NCBI GenBank assembly: GCA_903851195.1
Contig: CAINNJ010000033.1
Location: forward strand, 248,001-312,000
DNA: 64,000 nt
Direction of reading: 5' to 3'
Source: an uncultured Acidobacteriia bacterium
GTDB taxonomy: Bacteria; Acidobacteriota; Terriglobia; Bryobacterales; Bryobacteraceae
Part shown: positions 55,264 through 63,312 of the stretch, piece after piece
Numbering within the stretch: position 1 is the stretch's first letter
How the letters are laid out: each line of letters starts with the position of its first letter
Position numbers and translations under genes: made by a program
Notes under the pieces: model-generated
What the model was told of the DNA's origin: nothing
Database searches by the model: none
What the model saw: only the letters and a program-made list of their open reading frames with translations

Positions 55264-56151
55264 ATGCTGCAGCGCTTTCTCGATCCTCAGGTCCTTGCGT
55301 CCATCTCTTCGCTCGATCTTGTCGCCAAGACCGTGGTGGATGGTTTTGTCGCCGGCCTGCACCGCTCGCCGAGCTTCGGCTTCAGCCAGGAGTTCGCCGA
55401 GTATCGCCAGTACACCGAAGGCGACGACCTGCGCCATGTGGACTGGAATGTCTACGCCCGCACCGAGCGGATCTACCTGAAGCGCTTCAAAGGCGAAACC
55501 AACTCCCAGCTTCTGGTGCTGCTCGACGCCAGCGCGTCGATGACTTATAAGTCAGCCAATATTTCAAAGCTGGATTACGCGCGGTACATGGCGGCTTCGC
55601 TGGTCTATATGTCGTCGCAGCAGCGGGATGCCAGCGGCCTGATTGTCTTCGACGAAGACGTGAAAACGTACATCCCGCCTTCCACCCGCCAGGGTCAACT
55701 CATGCGTCTGCTGCATGCCATCGAGCAGGCGGAAGGGGGCGCGCGCACCAACTTCACAAAACCCTTCACGCATTTCCAGGAATTCCTGCGCCGCCGCGGC
55801 ATCGTGGTGGTGTTCTCGGATTTCTACGCCGATCCAACGGAAATCATCAAAGTAATTGAGCCGCTGCGGTATCGCGGCAATGAAGTGATCATGTTCCACC
55901 TGCTGGACCCCAACGAAATCGCGCCGAAGTTTCGCGACCCCGTTCTCCTGCTCGACAGCGAAGACGACACGGCCATGGAAATTTCTCCCGAATACGCGCG
56001 CAACGAGTATCGCGACAAGATGGGCAATCACCGCAAACTGCTGGCCGACAAAGCCGCTGCCGCCGGTCTGGAATACGTCTTCATGGACACTTCCAAACCG
56101 CTCGATCAGGGCCTGCGCAACTACCTCGCGATCCGCCAGAGGAGAAGTTAA
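55264..56151 (+). CDS. DUF58 protein (VWA-like partner of MoxR)
   Basis: 295 residues. Diagnostic DUF58 segments: HRSPSFGFSQEFAEYRQYTEGDDLRHVDWNVYARTERIYLKRFKGE and the metal-site LLDASASM (DxSxS), with a later GIVVVFSDFYADP. DUF58 proteins are VWA-related and are regularly encoded right after MoxR. No membrane helix is seen, so it may act at the inner face of the membrane. The following gene begins at the next base. Confidence 0.93.
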   Translation: MLQRFLDPQVLASISSLDLVAKTVVDGFVAGLHRSPSFGFSQEFAEYRQYTEGDDLRHVDWNVYARTERIYLKRFKGETNSQLLVLLDASASMTYKSANISKLDYARYMAASLVYMSSQQRDASGLIVFDEDVKTYIPPSTRQGQLMRLLHAIEQAEGGARTNFTKPFTHFQEFLRRRGIVVVFSDFYADPTEIIKVIEPLRYRGNEVIMFHLLDPNEIAPKFRDPVLLLDSEDDTAMEISPEYARNEYRDKMGNHRKLLADKAAAAGLEYVFMDTSKPLDQGLRNYLAIRQRRS

Positions 56152-58182
56152 TTGGGTTTCCTCACGCCATGGTTTCTCGCCGGAGCGGCTGCCATCGGGC
56201 TGCCGGTTTACGTCCATCTGCTGCGCCAGTACCGGCAGACTCCGGTGAAATTCAGTTCGCTGATGTTCTTTGAGAAGCGGACACAGAGTTCCATCAAGCA
56301 TCGTCGCCTGAAGTATCTGCTGCTGTTCGCGCTGCGCTGCCTGTTTGTCGCGCTACTGGTTCTGGCGTTTGCGCGCCCGTATATCCATTCCTCCACCATC
56401 GCCAAAGCGAATGCGGCCCGCACGCTGGTGTTCGCGGTGGATAACTCCTTCAGCATGCGCCAGAGCGACCGCTTTGCGCGCGCCAAACAGGGGGCTCTGG
56501 ACGAAATCGCGAAGATGGGTCAGGGCGAACGCGGCCAGGTGGTGACGTTCGGCGGACCGGCGCGTCTGCTAACGGATATGACCTCCGACAAGCAGTTGCT
56601 CCGGGGCGCCGTGCAGGCCCTCGAACCCGGCGACGACGCGAGTTCTTACTCGGAACTTTCCCGCGTGCTGCGTTCCACGTCGGAAAGCGTCAAAGCGGAC
56701 ATCGAAGTTCACGTCTTTACCGACCTGCAGAAGTCGTCCCTGCCAGCCAGTTTTTCCGATCTCCGGCTCGACGACGGCACCAAGCTGACGGTTCACGCCG
56801 TTGCCGACAAGCCGCTGCCCAACTGGACCGTGGAAAACGTCGATGCACCTCGCCGCGTCTTCGATACGAAGAAGGTGCGCACGGTCGCGACGGTCGCCGG
56901 CTTTGGCACCGAAGAAGCCACGCGCAAAGTCTCTCTGATCGCGAACGGAAAGCCGATCGAGACCAAAACGGTGAAGGTGCCGGCGAACGGCCGCGCCACC
57001 GTGGAATTCCTGACGCTTGACGTGCCCTACGGCCTGACGAAGTGCGAAGTCCGCCTCGACAGCGCGGACGCCTTCGCCCAGGACGATCACTGGTTCTTCT
57101 CCGTGGAGCGGGCCGACCCGAAACCCGCTCTGCTGGTTCATGGCGAGGCCGATACCGCCAGCCCGCTGTATCTCCGCACCGCGCTCGAATCCGCCACGGA
57201 CGCCGCGTTCACGCTCGATTCGAAAACGCCGGCGCAGGCGGCCGGGCTCGACGTGTCAAAGTACGCCTTCGTCGTTCTCTCCGACGCCGGGCCTCTGCCG
57301 CAGCGCCTCGAAGAATCGCTGGACAAGTACGTGCAGGCCGGAGGATCCATGCTGGTCGCTCTCGGCAGAAATGCCACGCCCGGACGGAACGTTCCGGTCG
57401 CCGCAATTCCGATCATTCAGGTGCACACTGTGCAACCGGAGACGGAAACGGTGCAGACCGTCGCCCAGATCGATTCTTCTTACCCCTCGTTCGGCAAGGC
57501 GCAGAACTGGGACAGCGTGACAATCTTCCAGTATGTAAAATTGCAGACGCCGCCGGAATCGCCCGAGACTCGCGTCGCCGCGCGCCTGGCCAACGGCCTG
57601 CCGCTGATGGTGGATCGCAAAGTGGGCGAGGGACATGTGCTGATTTTCGCTTCCGCGTTCGACAACATCGCCAACAACCTGCCGCTGCAACCGGTCTGGC
57701 TTCCGTTTCTGGAACAGACGACGCATGAAATGGGCGGCGTCGGCTCCGGCCGGGGCAATTACAAGGTGGGCTCTTACGTGGATCTGCGGGCGGTGAAGGA
57801 AAAGAACGTCCCCGTGGAAATCGTCGGCCCGGACAACAAGCGGCTGCTGAGTCTTGCCGAATCGGCCAAAGCCGCGACGTTTCAGTTCCCGTCGGAAGGC
57901 TTTTTCGATATCCGTCGCGCCAACGGGCGTGAGGAACTGGCCGCCGTGAATGCGGACCGCCGGGAATCCGATTTCGCTTTGGTGGACCCGCAGACGGTCG
58001 AACTGTGGAAAAATACGGGAATAGCCTCGAAGCCGGAAGCTGGCGCCACGACAAGCGCCGGGAAAACGCGTGACGAGAACGCGGAACTCTGGTGGTGGGC
58101 GCTGGCGCTGCTTGCGGTGCTGGCGGTCGTGGAATCTGTTTTTGGTAACCGGCACATGAGCGCCGGCAAGGAAACTGCATGA
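56152..58182 (+). CDS. BatA-type VWA membrane protein
   Basis: 676 residues from a TTG directly after the DUF58 stop. Start GFLTPWFLAGAAAIGLPVYVHLLRQYR is the aerotolerance-type (BatA) N-terminal helix; a second helix (YLLLFALRCLFVALLVLAFARPYI) precedes a VWA domain with DNSFSM. A beta-rich region (~res 190-440) and an amidotransferase-like part (PALLVHGEADTASPLYLRTALES, FVVLSDAGPLPQRLEESLDKYVQAGG) lead to a C-terminal helix (LWWWALALLAVLAVVESVF). The gene before it in the Bat system and the DUF4175 gene after (4-bp overlap) fit one membrane complex. Confidence 0.88.
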   Translation: MGFLTPWFLAGAAAIGLPVYVHLLRQYRQTPVKFSSLMFFEKRTQSSIKHRRLKYLLLFALRCLFVALLVLAFARPYIHSSTIAKANAARTLVFAVDNSFSMRQSDRFARAKQGALDEIAKMGQGERGQVVTFGGPARLLTDMTSDKQLLRGAVQALEPGDDASSYSELSRVLRSTSESVKADIEVHVFTDLQKSSLPASFSDLRLDDGTKLTVHAVADKPLPNWTVENVDAPRRVFDTKKVRTVATVAGFGTEEATRKVSLIANGKPIETKTVKVPANGRATVEFLTLDVPYGLTKCEVRLDSADAFAQDDHWFFSVERADPKPALLVHGEADTASPLYLRTALESATDAAFTLDSKTPAQAAGLDVSKYAFVVLSDAGPLPQRLEESLDKYVQAGGSMLVALGRNATPGRNVPVAAIPIIQVHTVQPETETVQTVAQIDSSYPSFGKAQNWDSVTIFQYVKLQTPPESPETRVAARLANGLPLMVDRKVGEGHVLIFASAFDNIANNLPLQPVWLPFLEQTTHEMGGVGSGRGNYKVGSYVDLRAVKEKNVPVEIVGPDNKRLLSLAESAKAATFQFPSEGFFDIRRANGREELAAVNADRRESDFALVDPQTVELWKNTGIASKPEAGATTSAGKTRDENAELWWWALALLAVLAVVESVFGNRHMSAGKETA

Positions 58183-61100
58183 ATCCCCTTGAAGGTCTTG
58201 CGCAATATCTCGACAGGCTGGAGCGGCGAATCCGGCTGATGACCTGGACACGCGGCGCGGCGGCAATCACCGCGGCTGCCCTGCTTCTGACGCTGGCGAT
58301 CGTGGCGATTTTGTCGTGGGTGATGACCTCCACCGCGTTCACGCCGTCCAGCCTGCTTGTAGGACGCTTCATCCTGTTTCTGGGCATCGGCGCGGCCGTC
58401 GCGCTGACGCTCGTGGTGCCGCTGATGCGGATGAACCGGCGGCGTACCGCGCAGGAAGTGGAACAGAAGCATCCCGGCTTCGACCAGCGCCTGCTCACCT
58501 TCACGGAAAAATCCGTCACCAACGCCTCGGATCCCTTTCTGCCTCTGCTGGCCGAAGACGCGCTGACGTTCGCGCGCGACGCGCAGCCGGAACAGGTGAT
58601 CGAGAGCGGCCGGATTGTGCGGTTCGCTTCTCTCGCCGCCGTTGCCGCAAGTGTGCTGTTTTACCTGATGTTCTGGGGCACCGGCGTGATGGGCACCGGC
58701 ACGCAGTTACTTTGGGGCAGTTTCCCCAAAGACAGTAAGGTGAAGCCGCTTTACGAAATCACGGTGGACCCGGGTTCAAAGACGGTGCGGCGCAAGACCG
58801 ATCAGCTGATCACGGCCCGTCTGAGCGGGTTCTCCGCTGCCAAGGCGAATGTCTGGGTTCGTTACGCCAGCGGGACCAAGTGGGAAGAAGCGCCCATGGA
58901 AGCGCAGAAGGGCAGCGCCGGCTTTGCTTTTCTGTTCGTGGCGCTCCCCGAAGATGTCGAGTATTACGTGGAAGCCGGCGGCATCAAATCCGGCACGTTT
59001 AAAATCCGCACCATTGACCTTCCCGCGGTCAAGAACATCAAAGTCACTTACGTTTATCCCTCCTGGAGCGGTCTGCCCTCGAACACGGAAGATCCCGGCG
59101 GCGATTTGCGCGCCGTGGAAGGCACCGTCGCCAAACTGGAGATCGAAACGGACCGCCCCCTGAGTGGCGCGCAGATCCTGTTCGAAGAAGGCAAGCAGAT
59201 CGATCTGGCCGCGACGCAGAATAACCGGACCACCGCTTCGGTGAACATCGAGAAGGACGGCACCTACCATCTGGGCGTGATGGACCACGGTGAGATGGTC
59301 CGCCTGACCGACGATTACTTCATTGAGGCCAGGAAAGTGTCGCCTCCGACCGTGAAGATCACCAGACCCGGCCGCGATGCGAAGGTCAGCCCCATCGAAG
59401 AAGTCGCCGTGCAGATTTCCGCCGAGGACGAGTATCCGCTGCAGGAACTGGCGCTCCACTATTCCGTCAACGGCGCGCCGGAAAAGACCGTCTCGCTGCT
59501 GAAGGAGCGCGGAGCGAAGAAGCTCGATGGCACCACCATGCTGTCGATGGAAGACTACAAGCTGGTGCCGGGCGACATCGTTAGTATTTACGCGACCGCG
59601 AAGGATGGCAAGAACTCGGCCAAGACCGATATGTACTTCATCCAGGCCGTGCCGTTCGAGTTCAACTACACGCAATCCCAGCAGGCGGGTGGCGGCGGGG
59701 GCGGCGGCGGGGGCGAACAGGAACAGCAGATTTCCGAACGCGAGAAGGAAATCATTGCGGCCACGTTCAACCAGATCAAGGGCGACGCGAAAGCCAAAGC
59801 CGCGGCTGCCGAGAACGGCAAATACCTTTCGGAAGTGCAGGCCAAGCTGCGCGATCAGGCGCAGTCGCTGGCCAACCGGACCAAGGCCCGGCAACTGGAT
59901 GCCAATGGGGCCGGCTTCTCCCAGTTCGTTAAAGAGATGGAAGCGGCCGTGGCGGCGATGACGCCGGCTTCGGACAAGTTGAAAGCGTTGCAGTTCCAGG
60001 ACGCCCTGACGCCGGAACAGCAGGCGTTGCAGCATCTTCTCCGCGCCGAGTCCACCTTCCGCGATATTCAGATTCAGATCAGCCGGGGTGGCGGGGGCGG
60101 CGGCGGCGGTGGGGGCGGCGCGGGCCGCGATCTCGCCAACCTGTTCGATCTCGAACTCGATAAGGATAAGAACCAGTACGAGACCAACTCCAGCTCTGCC
60201 GCCGAACAGCAGCAGCAGAAGGTGGATGAGGCCATGAAGAAGCTGGCCGATCTCGCCCGGCGCCAGCAGGAACTCGCGCAGCAACAGCAGACTCCGCAGC
60301 AGATGGCCCAGCAGCGCTGGCAGCAGGAAATGCTGCGGCGCGAAGCCGAGCAGCTGAAGCGCGACATGGAACAGTTGCAGAAGGGCGATCAGCAGCAGGC
60401 GAAGAACCAGCAGGGTCAGCAAGGACAACAGGGCCAGCAAGGGCAACAGGGTCAGCAGGGACAACAAGGGCAACAGGGGCAACAGGGTCAGTCCGGCCAG
60501 CAGGGACAGCAGTCCGCGTCGGGTGGCCAGTCCGGCCAGCAGCAGGGCCGCCAGGGACAGCAGGGTCAGCAATCCGGCCAGCAGTCCCCGCAGCAGTCCG
60601 CCATGAACCGTCCCATGACGCCGCAACAGCGGCAGAGCCAGCAACAGCTCGATCAGGCCATCCGGCAGCTCGAACAGGCGACGCGCGACATGAGTTCGGC
60701 GTCTTCCGCGAAGCAGCCGGGTCAGCCAGGCAACGCCGGGCAAAGCGAAGCGCAGAAGGCCGCCGATCGTCTGAAGCAGGCCGAGCAGTCGATTCAGGCG
60801 ATGCGGAATCAGCAGAGCGGTTCCGAGATGGCCGATATGGCGAATAAAGCGGAACAACTCGCCGCCCAGCAGCAGGATTTCGAACAGCGCCTGCGCCGCA
60901 ATTTCGGTCAGGGTCAGGATAACCAGCAGACCGCGCAGCAGATGGCCGACGAGAAGAAGCAGATGCACTCCGCTTACGACCAGCTGCAAAAGGAAATGCT
61001 GCAGGCCTCCCGCAACCTTTCGGGTGCCCAGCCGGACGTGTCGAAGAAACTGCGCGACACCATGGGCAAGAGCCAGCAGGGTGAAGTCGGCGCCAGAATG

Positions 61101-62120
61101 GACCAGGCCGAGCAGATGCTGCGGCAGGGCATGGCGCAGTACGCGGTAATGCGCGAAGCTCCGGTCACGCGGTCTCTCAATGAGCTGAAGGACGATCTGA
61201 AGACGCTCGAAGCGCAGGCCGGCAAACAGGGTCCGGGGGATGACAAGAGCGCCACCGCGGCCCAGCAGGCACTGAACCAGGCGGAACGCGTCCGGCGGGA
61301 AATCGAGCAGTTGTCCCGCGCGGCGCAGGGTCGCCAGGGCCAGAACGGTCGGAACGGTCAACAGGCGGGCCAGGGCAATCAACCCGGACAGCAGCAGGCC
61401 CGAAACGGTCAGGGCCAGCAGGGTCAACAAGGCCAATCCGGCCAGCAGGGACAGCAAGGCCAACAGGGACAACAAGGACAGCAGTCCGGCGGACAACAAC
61501 CTGGCGGACAGCAGGGTGGAGGTCAACAGGGTGGCGGACAGCAAGGCGGCGGACAGCAAGGCGGCGGACAGCAAGGCGGCGGACAGCAAGCCGGGAACTC
61601 TCCCCAGGGGAGTCCGGGGAATCAGGGCGGCGGTGGCGGTATCAACAATGGCGGCGGCATGCGCAACGGAGGCCAGAATGGCGGGGCTTTTGGTGGCAAC
61701 ATCGGGCAAGTCGGTCCCGGCTGGCAGGGCGATGGCCGCCGGATCGATGGCTCCAACTTCGATCCGCAGTCGGCACGCGACACCACCACGCCGGCGCAGG
61801 CCGAACAGGCCTACAACGATCTGATGCGCGACCTCTCCCGTCTGCGCGCCTCCACCGGCGACGACAAAGATCTCGCCCGCGAGTACCAGCAACTCGTCAA
61901 ACAGGCGCAGCAACTCGATCCGAAGAAATGGGGCAATAACGCCCAGCTCTCCGAAGTGATCAATGGTCAGATCCTGACCGCCATCGATCAGATGGAACTG
62001 CTGCTTCGCCGTAAGCTCGACGCGAACGACGGCAGCGTCCGAAGCGCTAATCCCCGGAACACACCGCCGGGATACGCCAACGCGGTCGCTGAGTATTACA
62101 AGCGGCTCAGTAAACAGTAA
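58179..62120 (+). CDS. DUF4175 giant membrane protein with Gln/Gly low-complexity repeats
   Basis: 1313 residues. The N terminus has three helices (about 25-50, 56-80 and 146-165) around EQKHPGFDQRLLTFTE, typical of DUF4175. Extracytoplasmic beta domains follow (residues ~190-500), then two polyglycine runs, long Gln/Ala-rich coiled regions, and two GQQ/GGGQQ repeat tracts (about 745-790 and 1075-1140). The end is folded again (DLMRDLSRLRASTGDDKDLAREYQ). It is the last gene of the MoxR/DUF58/BatA operon and overlaps it by 4 bp. Function is unknown; the repeats suggest a flexible envelope-spanning or scaffold protein. Confidence 0.88.
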   Translation: MNPLEGLAQYLDRLERRIRLMTWTRGAAAITAAALLLTLAIVAILSWVMTSTAFTPSSLLVGRFILFLGIGAAVALTLVVPLMRMNRRRTAQEVEQKHPGFDQRLLTFTEKSVTNASDPFLPLLAEDALTFARDAQPEQVIESGRIVRFASLAAVAASVLFYLMFWGTGVMGTGTQLLWGSFPKDSKVKPLYEITVDPGSKTVRRKTDQLITARLSGFSAAKANVWVRYASGTKWEEAPMEAQKGSAGFAFLFVALPEDVEYYVEAGGIKSGTFKIRTIDLPAVKNIKVTYVYPSWSGLPSNTEDPGGDLRAVEGTVAKLEIETDRPLSGAQILFEEGKQIDLAATQNNRTTASVNIEKDGTYHLGVMDHGEMVRLTDDYFIEARKVSPPTVKITRPGRDAKVSPIEEVAVQISAEDEYPLQELALHYSVNGAPEKTVSLLKERGAKKLDGTTMLSMEDYKLVPGDIVSIYATAKDGKNSAKTDMYFIQAVPFEFNYTQSQQAGGGGGGGGGEQEQQISEREKEIIAATFNQIKGDAKAKAAAAENGKYLSEVQAKLRDQAQSLANRTKARQLDANGAGFSQFVKEMEAAVAAMTPASDKLKALQFQDALTPEQQALQHLLRAESTFRDIQIQISRGGGGGGGGGGGAGRDLANLFDLELDKDKNQYETNSSSAAEQQQQKVDEAMKKLADLARRQQELAQQQQTPQQMAQQRWQQEMLRREAEQLKRDMEQLQKGDQQQAKNQQGQQGQQGQQGQQGQQGQQGQQGQQGQSGQQGQQSASGGQSGQQQGRQGQQGQQSGQQSPQQSAMNRPMTPQQRQSQQQLDQAIRQLEQATRDMSSASSAKQPGQPGNAGQSEAQKAADRLKQAEQSIQAMRNQQSGSEMADMANKAEQLAAQQQDFEQRLRRNFGQGQDNQQTAQQMADEKKQMHSAYDQLQKEMLQASRNLSGAQPDVSKKLRDTMGKSQQGEVGARMDQAEQMLRQGMAQYAVMREAPVTRSLNELKDDLKTLEAQAGKQGPGDDKSATAAQQALNQAERVRREIEQLSRAAQGRQGQNGRNGQQAGQGNQPGQQQARNGQGQQGQQGQSGQQGQQGQQGQQGQQSGGQQPGGQQGGGQQGGGQQGGGQQGGGQQGGGQQAGNSPQGSPGNQGGGGGINNGGGMRNGGQNGGAFGGNIGQVGPGWQGDGRRIDGSNFDPQSARDTTTPAQAEQAYNDLMRDLSRLRASTGDDKDLAREYQQLVKQAQQLDPKKWGNNAQLSEVINGQILTAIDQMELLLRRKLDANDGSVRSANPRNTPPGYANAVAEYYKRLSKQ
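60409..60494 (+). repeat. 9-bp-type GQQ-coding tandem repeat
   Basis: CAGCAAGGACAACAGGGC-like units repeat about ten times, alternating synonymous Gln and Gly codons, which shows that selection keeps the GQQ protein repeat despite base changes. It lies inside the DUF4175 gene. Confidence 0.8.
61420..61592 (+). repeat. GQQ and GGGQQ-coding tandem repeats, the latter nearly perfect 15-bp units
   Basis: A second GQQ tract turns into GGCGGACAGCAAGGC units of 15 bp from about 61545, of which the last four are almost identical at the DNA level. They are in frame within the DUF4175 gene and prone to slippage. Confidence 0.85.
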
Positions 62121-62125
62121 ACATC

Positions 62126-62188
62126 CGTTCGCCGTGCTCCAAAGTTTTTCGGCGATTCTGTCGATCAAACTCAGGAGTACGGCGAACG
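62126..62188 (+). promoter_or_regulatory. Long imperfect inverted repeat before the diguanylate cyclase gene
   Basis: CGTTCGCCGTGCTCC (62126-62140) pairs with GGAGTACGGCGAACG (62174-62188), 14 of 15 exact plus one G-U; an inner AGTTT/AAACT pair extends it. The only Shine-Dalgarno-like GGAG is inside the stem. No T run follows, so it is not a classic terminator on the plus strand. Confidence 0.7.
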
Positions 62189-62192
62189 ACTG

Positions 62193-63266
62193 ATGATCTC
62201 TCTCCGCAAGCACCTCGACGACTATTGGAAGTCCCCGGTTCCTGAACCGGACGTTTCCGATTTTTCCCCTCTGCCGGGAGACCCCTCTCTGGAGGCATTG
62301 CGTACCGCTCTTTTCGCGTTCGGCCACTGCGGGCAGCGCGCGGTGCCAGGTCTCGACTCCGGGCTGGAGACCAGACTGGCGGAAATTTATCGCGGTATTA
62401 CTCCGTCGCCCACGCCGGACAGGCTCCGGGATGCCAGCTCTCAGGTCCAATCGGAGCTGGACCAGTGGGCGGAACGCGCTCTGCAGCAGCACAACCAGAA
62501 TGAGCGGGAGATTCGTGAGATCGTGGGCGTGGTCGCCCGTGCCGCCGAAACCATTAGCCGGAAGGACGAAAAGTACAGCCGCGAATTCCACGAGCTGACC
62601 GGACAGGTTCGTTCCCTGGCGGATCTGAAGGATGTAGCCGTTCTCCGCAGGTCCATCCTCGACAGCGCGACTCTGCTCAAATCCTGTGTGGAGAAGATGG
62701 CGGAAGAAGGCAAAGCCGCCGTGGTCCAGCTTACGGCGGAAGTGGCGGAATACCGGAGCCGGCTGGAAGCCTCGGAGCGCGCCGCGGCGATCGACAGTCT
62801 GACCCAGCTCGGGAACCGCCGGGCCTTCGAGAGAGCCATCGAAAAGAAACTGGCCTCGCGGGACGTCTTCAGTCTGATTCTGATCGATCTGAACGAGTTC
62901 AAACAGATCAATGACCGGCACGGTCATCTGGCGGGGGACGAACTGCTTCGCCAGTTTGGCTCGGAGCTGCGAGCGCAATTCTCAGCCGCCGATATCGTCT
63001 CCCGGTGGGGAGGCGATGAATTCTCGGTCATCGTCGACGGCGACCTGCATGCCGCTAACGATCGCGCCCGGAGAATTGAGAAATGGGTGCTCGGAGAATA
63101 CAAGCTGGCTTCCGGCGGTCAACAGACGAAAGTCACGGTTAGCGCCTGCCTCGGAGTGGTGGAGTGGAACCAGCGAGAAACCGGCGCCGAACTGCTGGCC
63201 CGCGCCGATCGGCATCTTTATTCCTGCAAAGCCGCCCGGCATTCCACACGGCAAATCCGGAGATAA
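62193..63266 (+). CDS. Diguanylate cyclase (GGDEF domain)
   Basis: 357 residues, no membrane helix. The N-terminal ~180 residues are helical (NEREIREIVGVVARAAETI, LKSCVEKMAEEGKAAVVQL) and may form a coiled-coil sensor. The GGDEF domain (~190-357) has IDSLTQLGNRRAFE, LIDLNEFKQINDRHGHLAGDELL and an intact RWGGDEFSVI, so it should make c-di-GMP. The inhibitory RxxD site, normally 5 residues before GGDEF, reads SAAD, so product feedback is probably absent. It follows the DUF4175 operon and sits behind a long inverted repeat. Confidence 0.92.
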   Translation: MISLRKHLDDYWKSPVPEPDVSDFSPLPGDPSLEALRTALFAFGHCGQRAVPGLDSGLETRLAEIYRGITPSPTPDRLRDASSQVQSELDQWAERALQQHNQNEREIREIVGVVARAAETISRKDEKYSREFHELTGQVRSLADLKDVAVLRRSILDSATLLKSCVEKMAEEGKAAVVQLTAEVAEYRSRLEASERAAAIDSLTQLGNRRAFERAIEKKLASRDVFSLILIDLNEFKQINDRHGHLAGDELLRQFGSELRAQFSAADIVSRWGGDEFSVIVDGDLHAANDRARRIEKWVLGEYKLASGGQQTKVTVSACLGVVEWNQRETGAELLARADRHLYSCKAARHSTRQIRR

Positions 63267-63272
63267 CCACCT

Positions 63273-63307
63273 TCGGGGCATAATGAGAGCCTCGGGGCAT
63301 AATGAGA
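63273..63307 (+). repeat. Duplicated promoter-like 16-bp sequence
   Basis: TCGGGGCATAATGAGA occurs at 63273-63288 and 63292-63307 (period 19). Each copy holds a CATAAT -10-like hexamer; the second lies 9 nt before the ATG of the next gene. Confidence 0.75.
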
Positions 63308-63312
63308 AACAG

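Noticed and set aside
60409-61592. CRISPR-like array suggested by many short repeats
   Set aside because: Units are 9-15 bp, in frame, without spacers, and code for GQQ/GGGQQ inside DUF4175.
62121-62192. c-di-GMP riboswitch before the diguanylate cyclase
   Set aside because: The gap is too short and lacks the conserved GEMM core bases; only a simple long hairpin is present.
58776-62978. 1400-codon antisense open frame rich in Leu
   Set aside because: It is the reverse of Gln/Gly-coding repeats (CAG/CAA read as CTG/TTG) and of the DUF4175 and GGDEF genes; no real protein signature.
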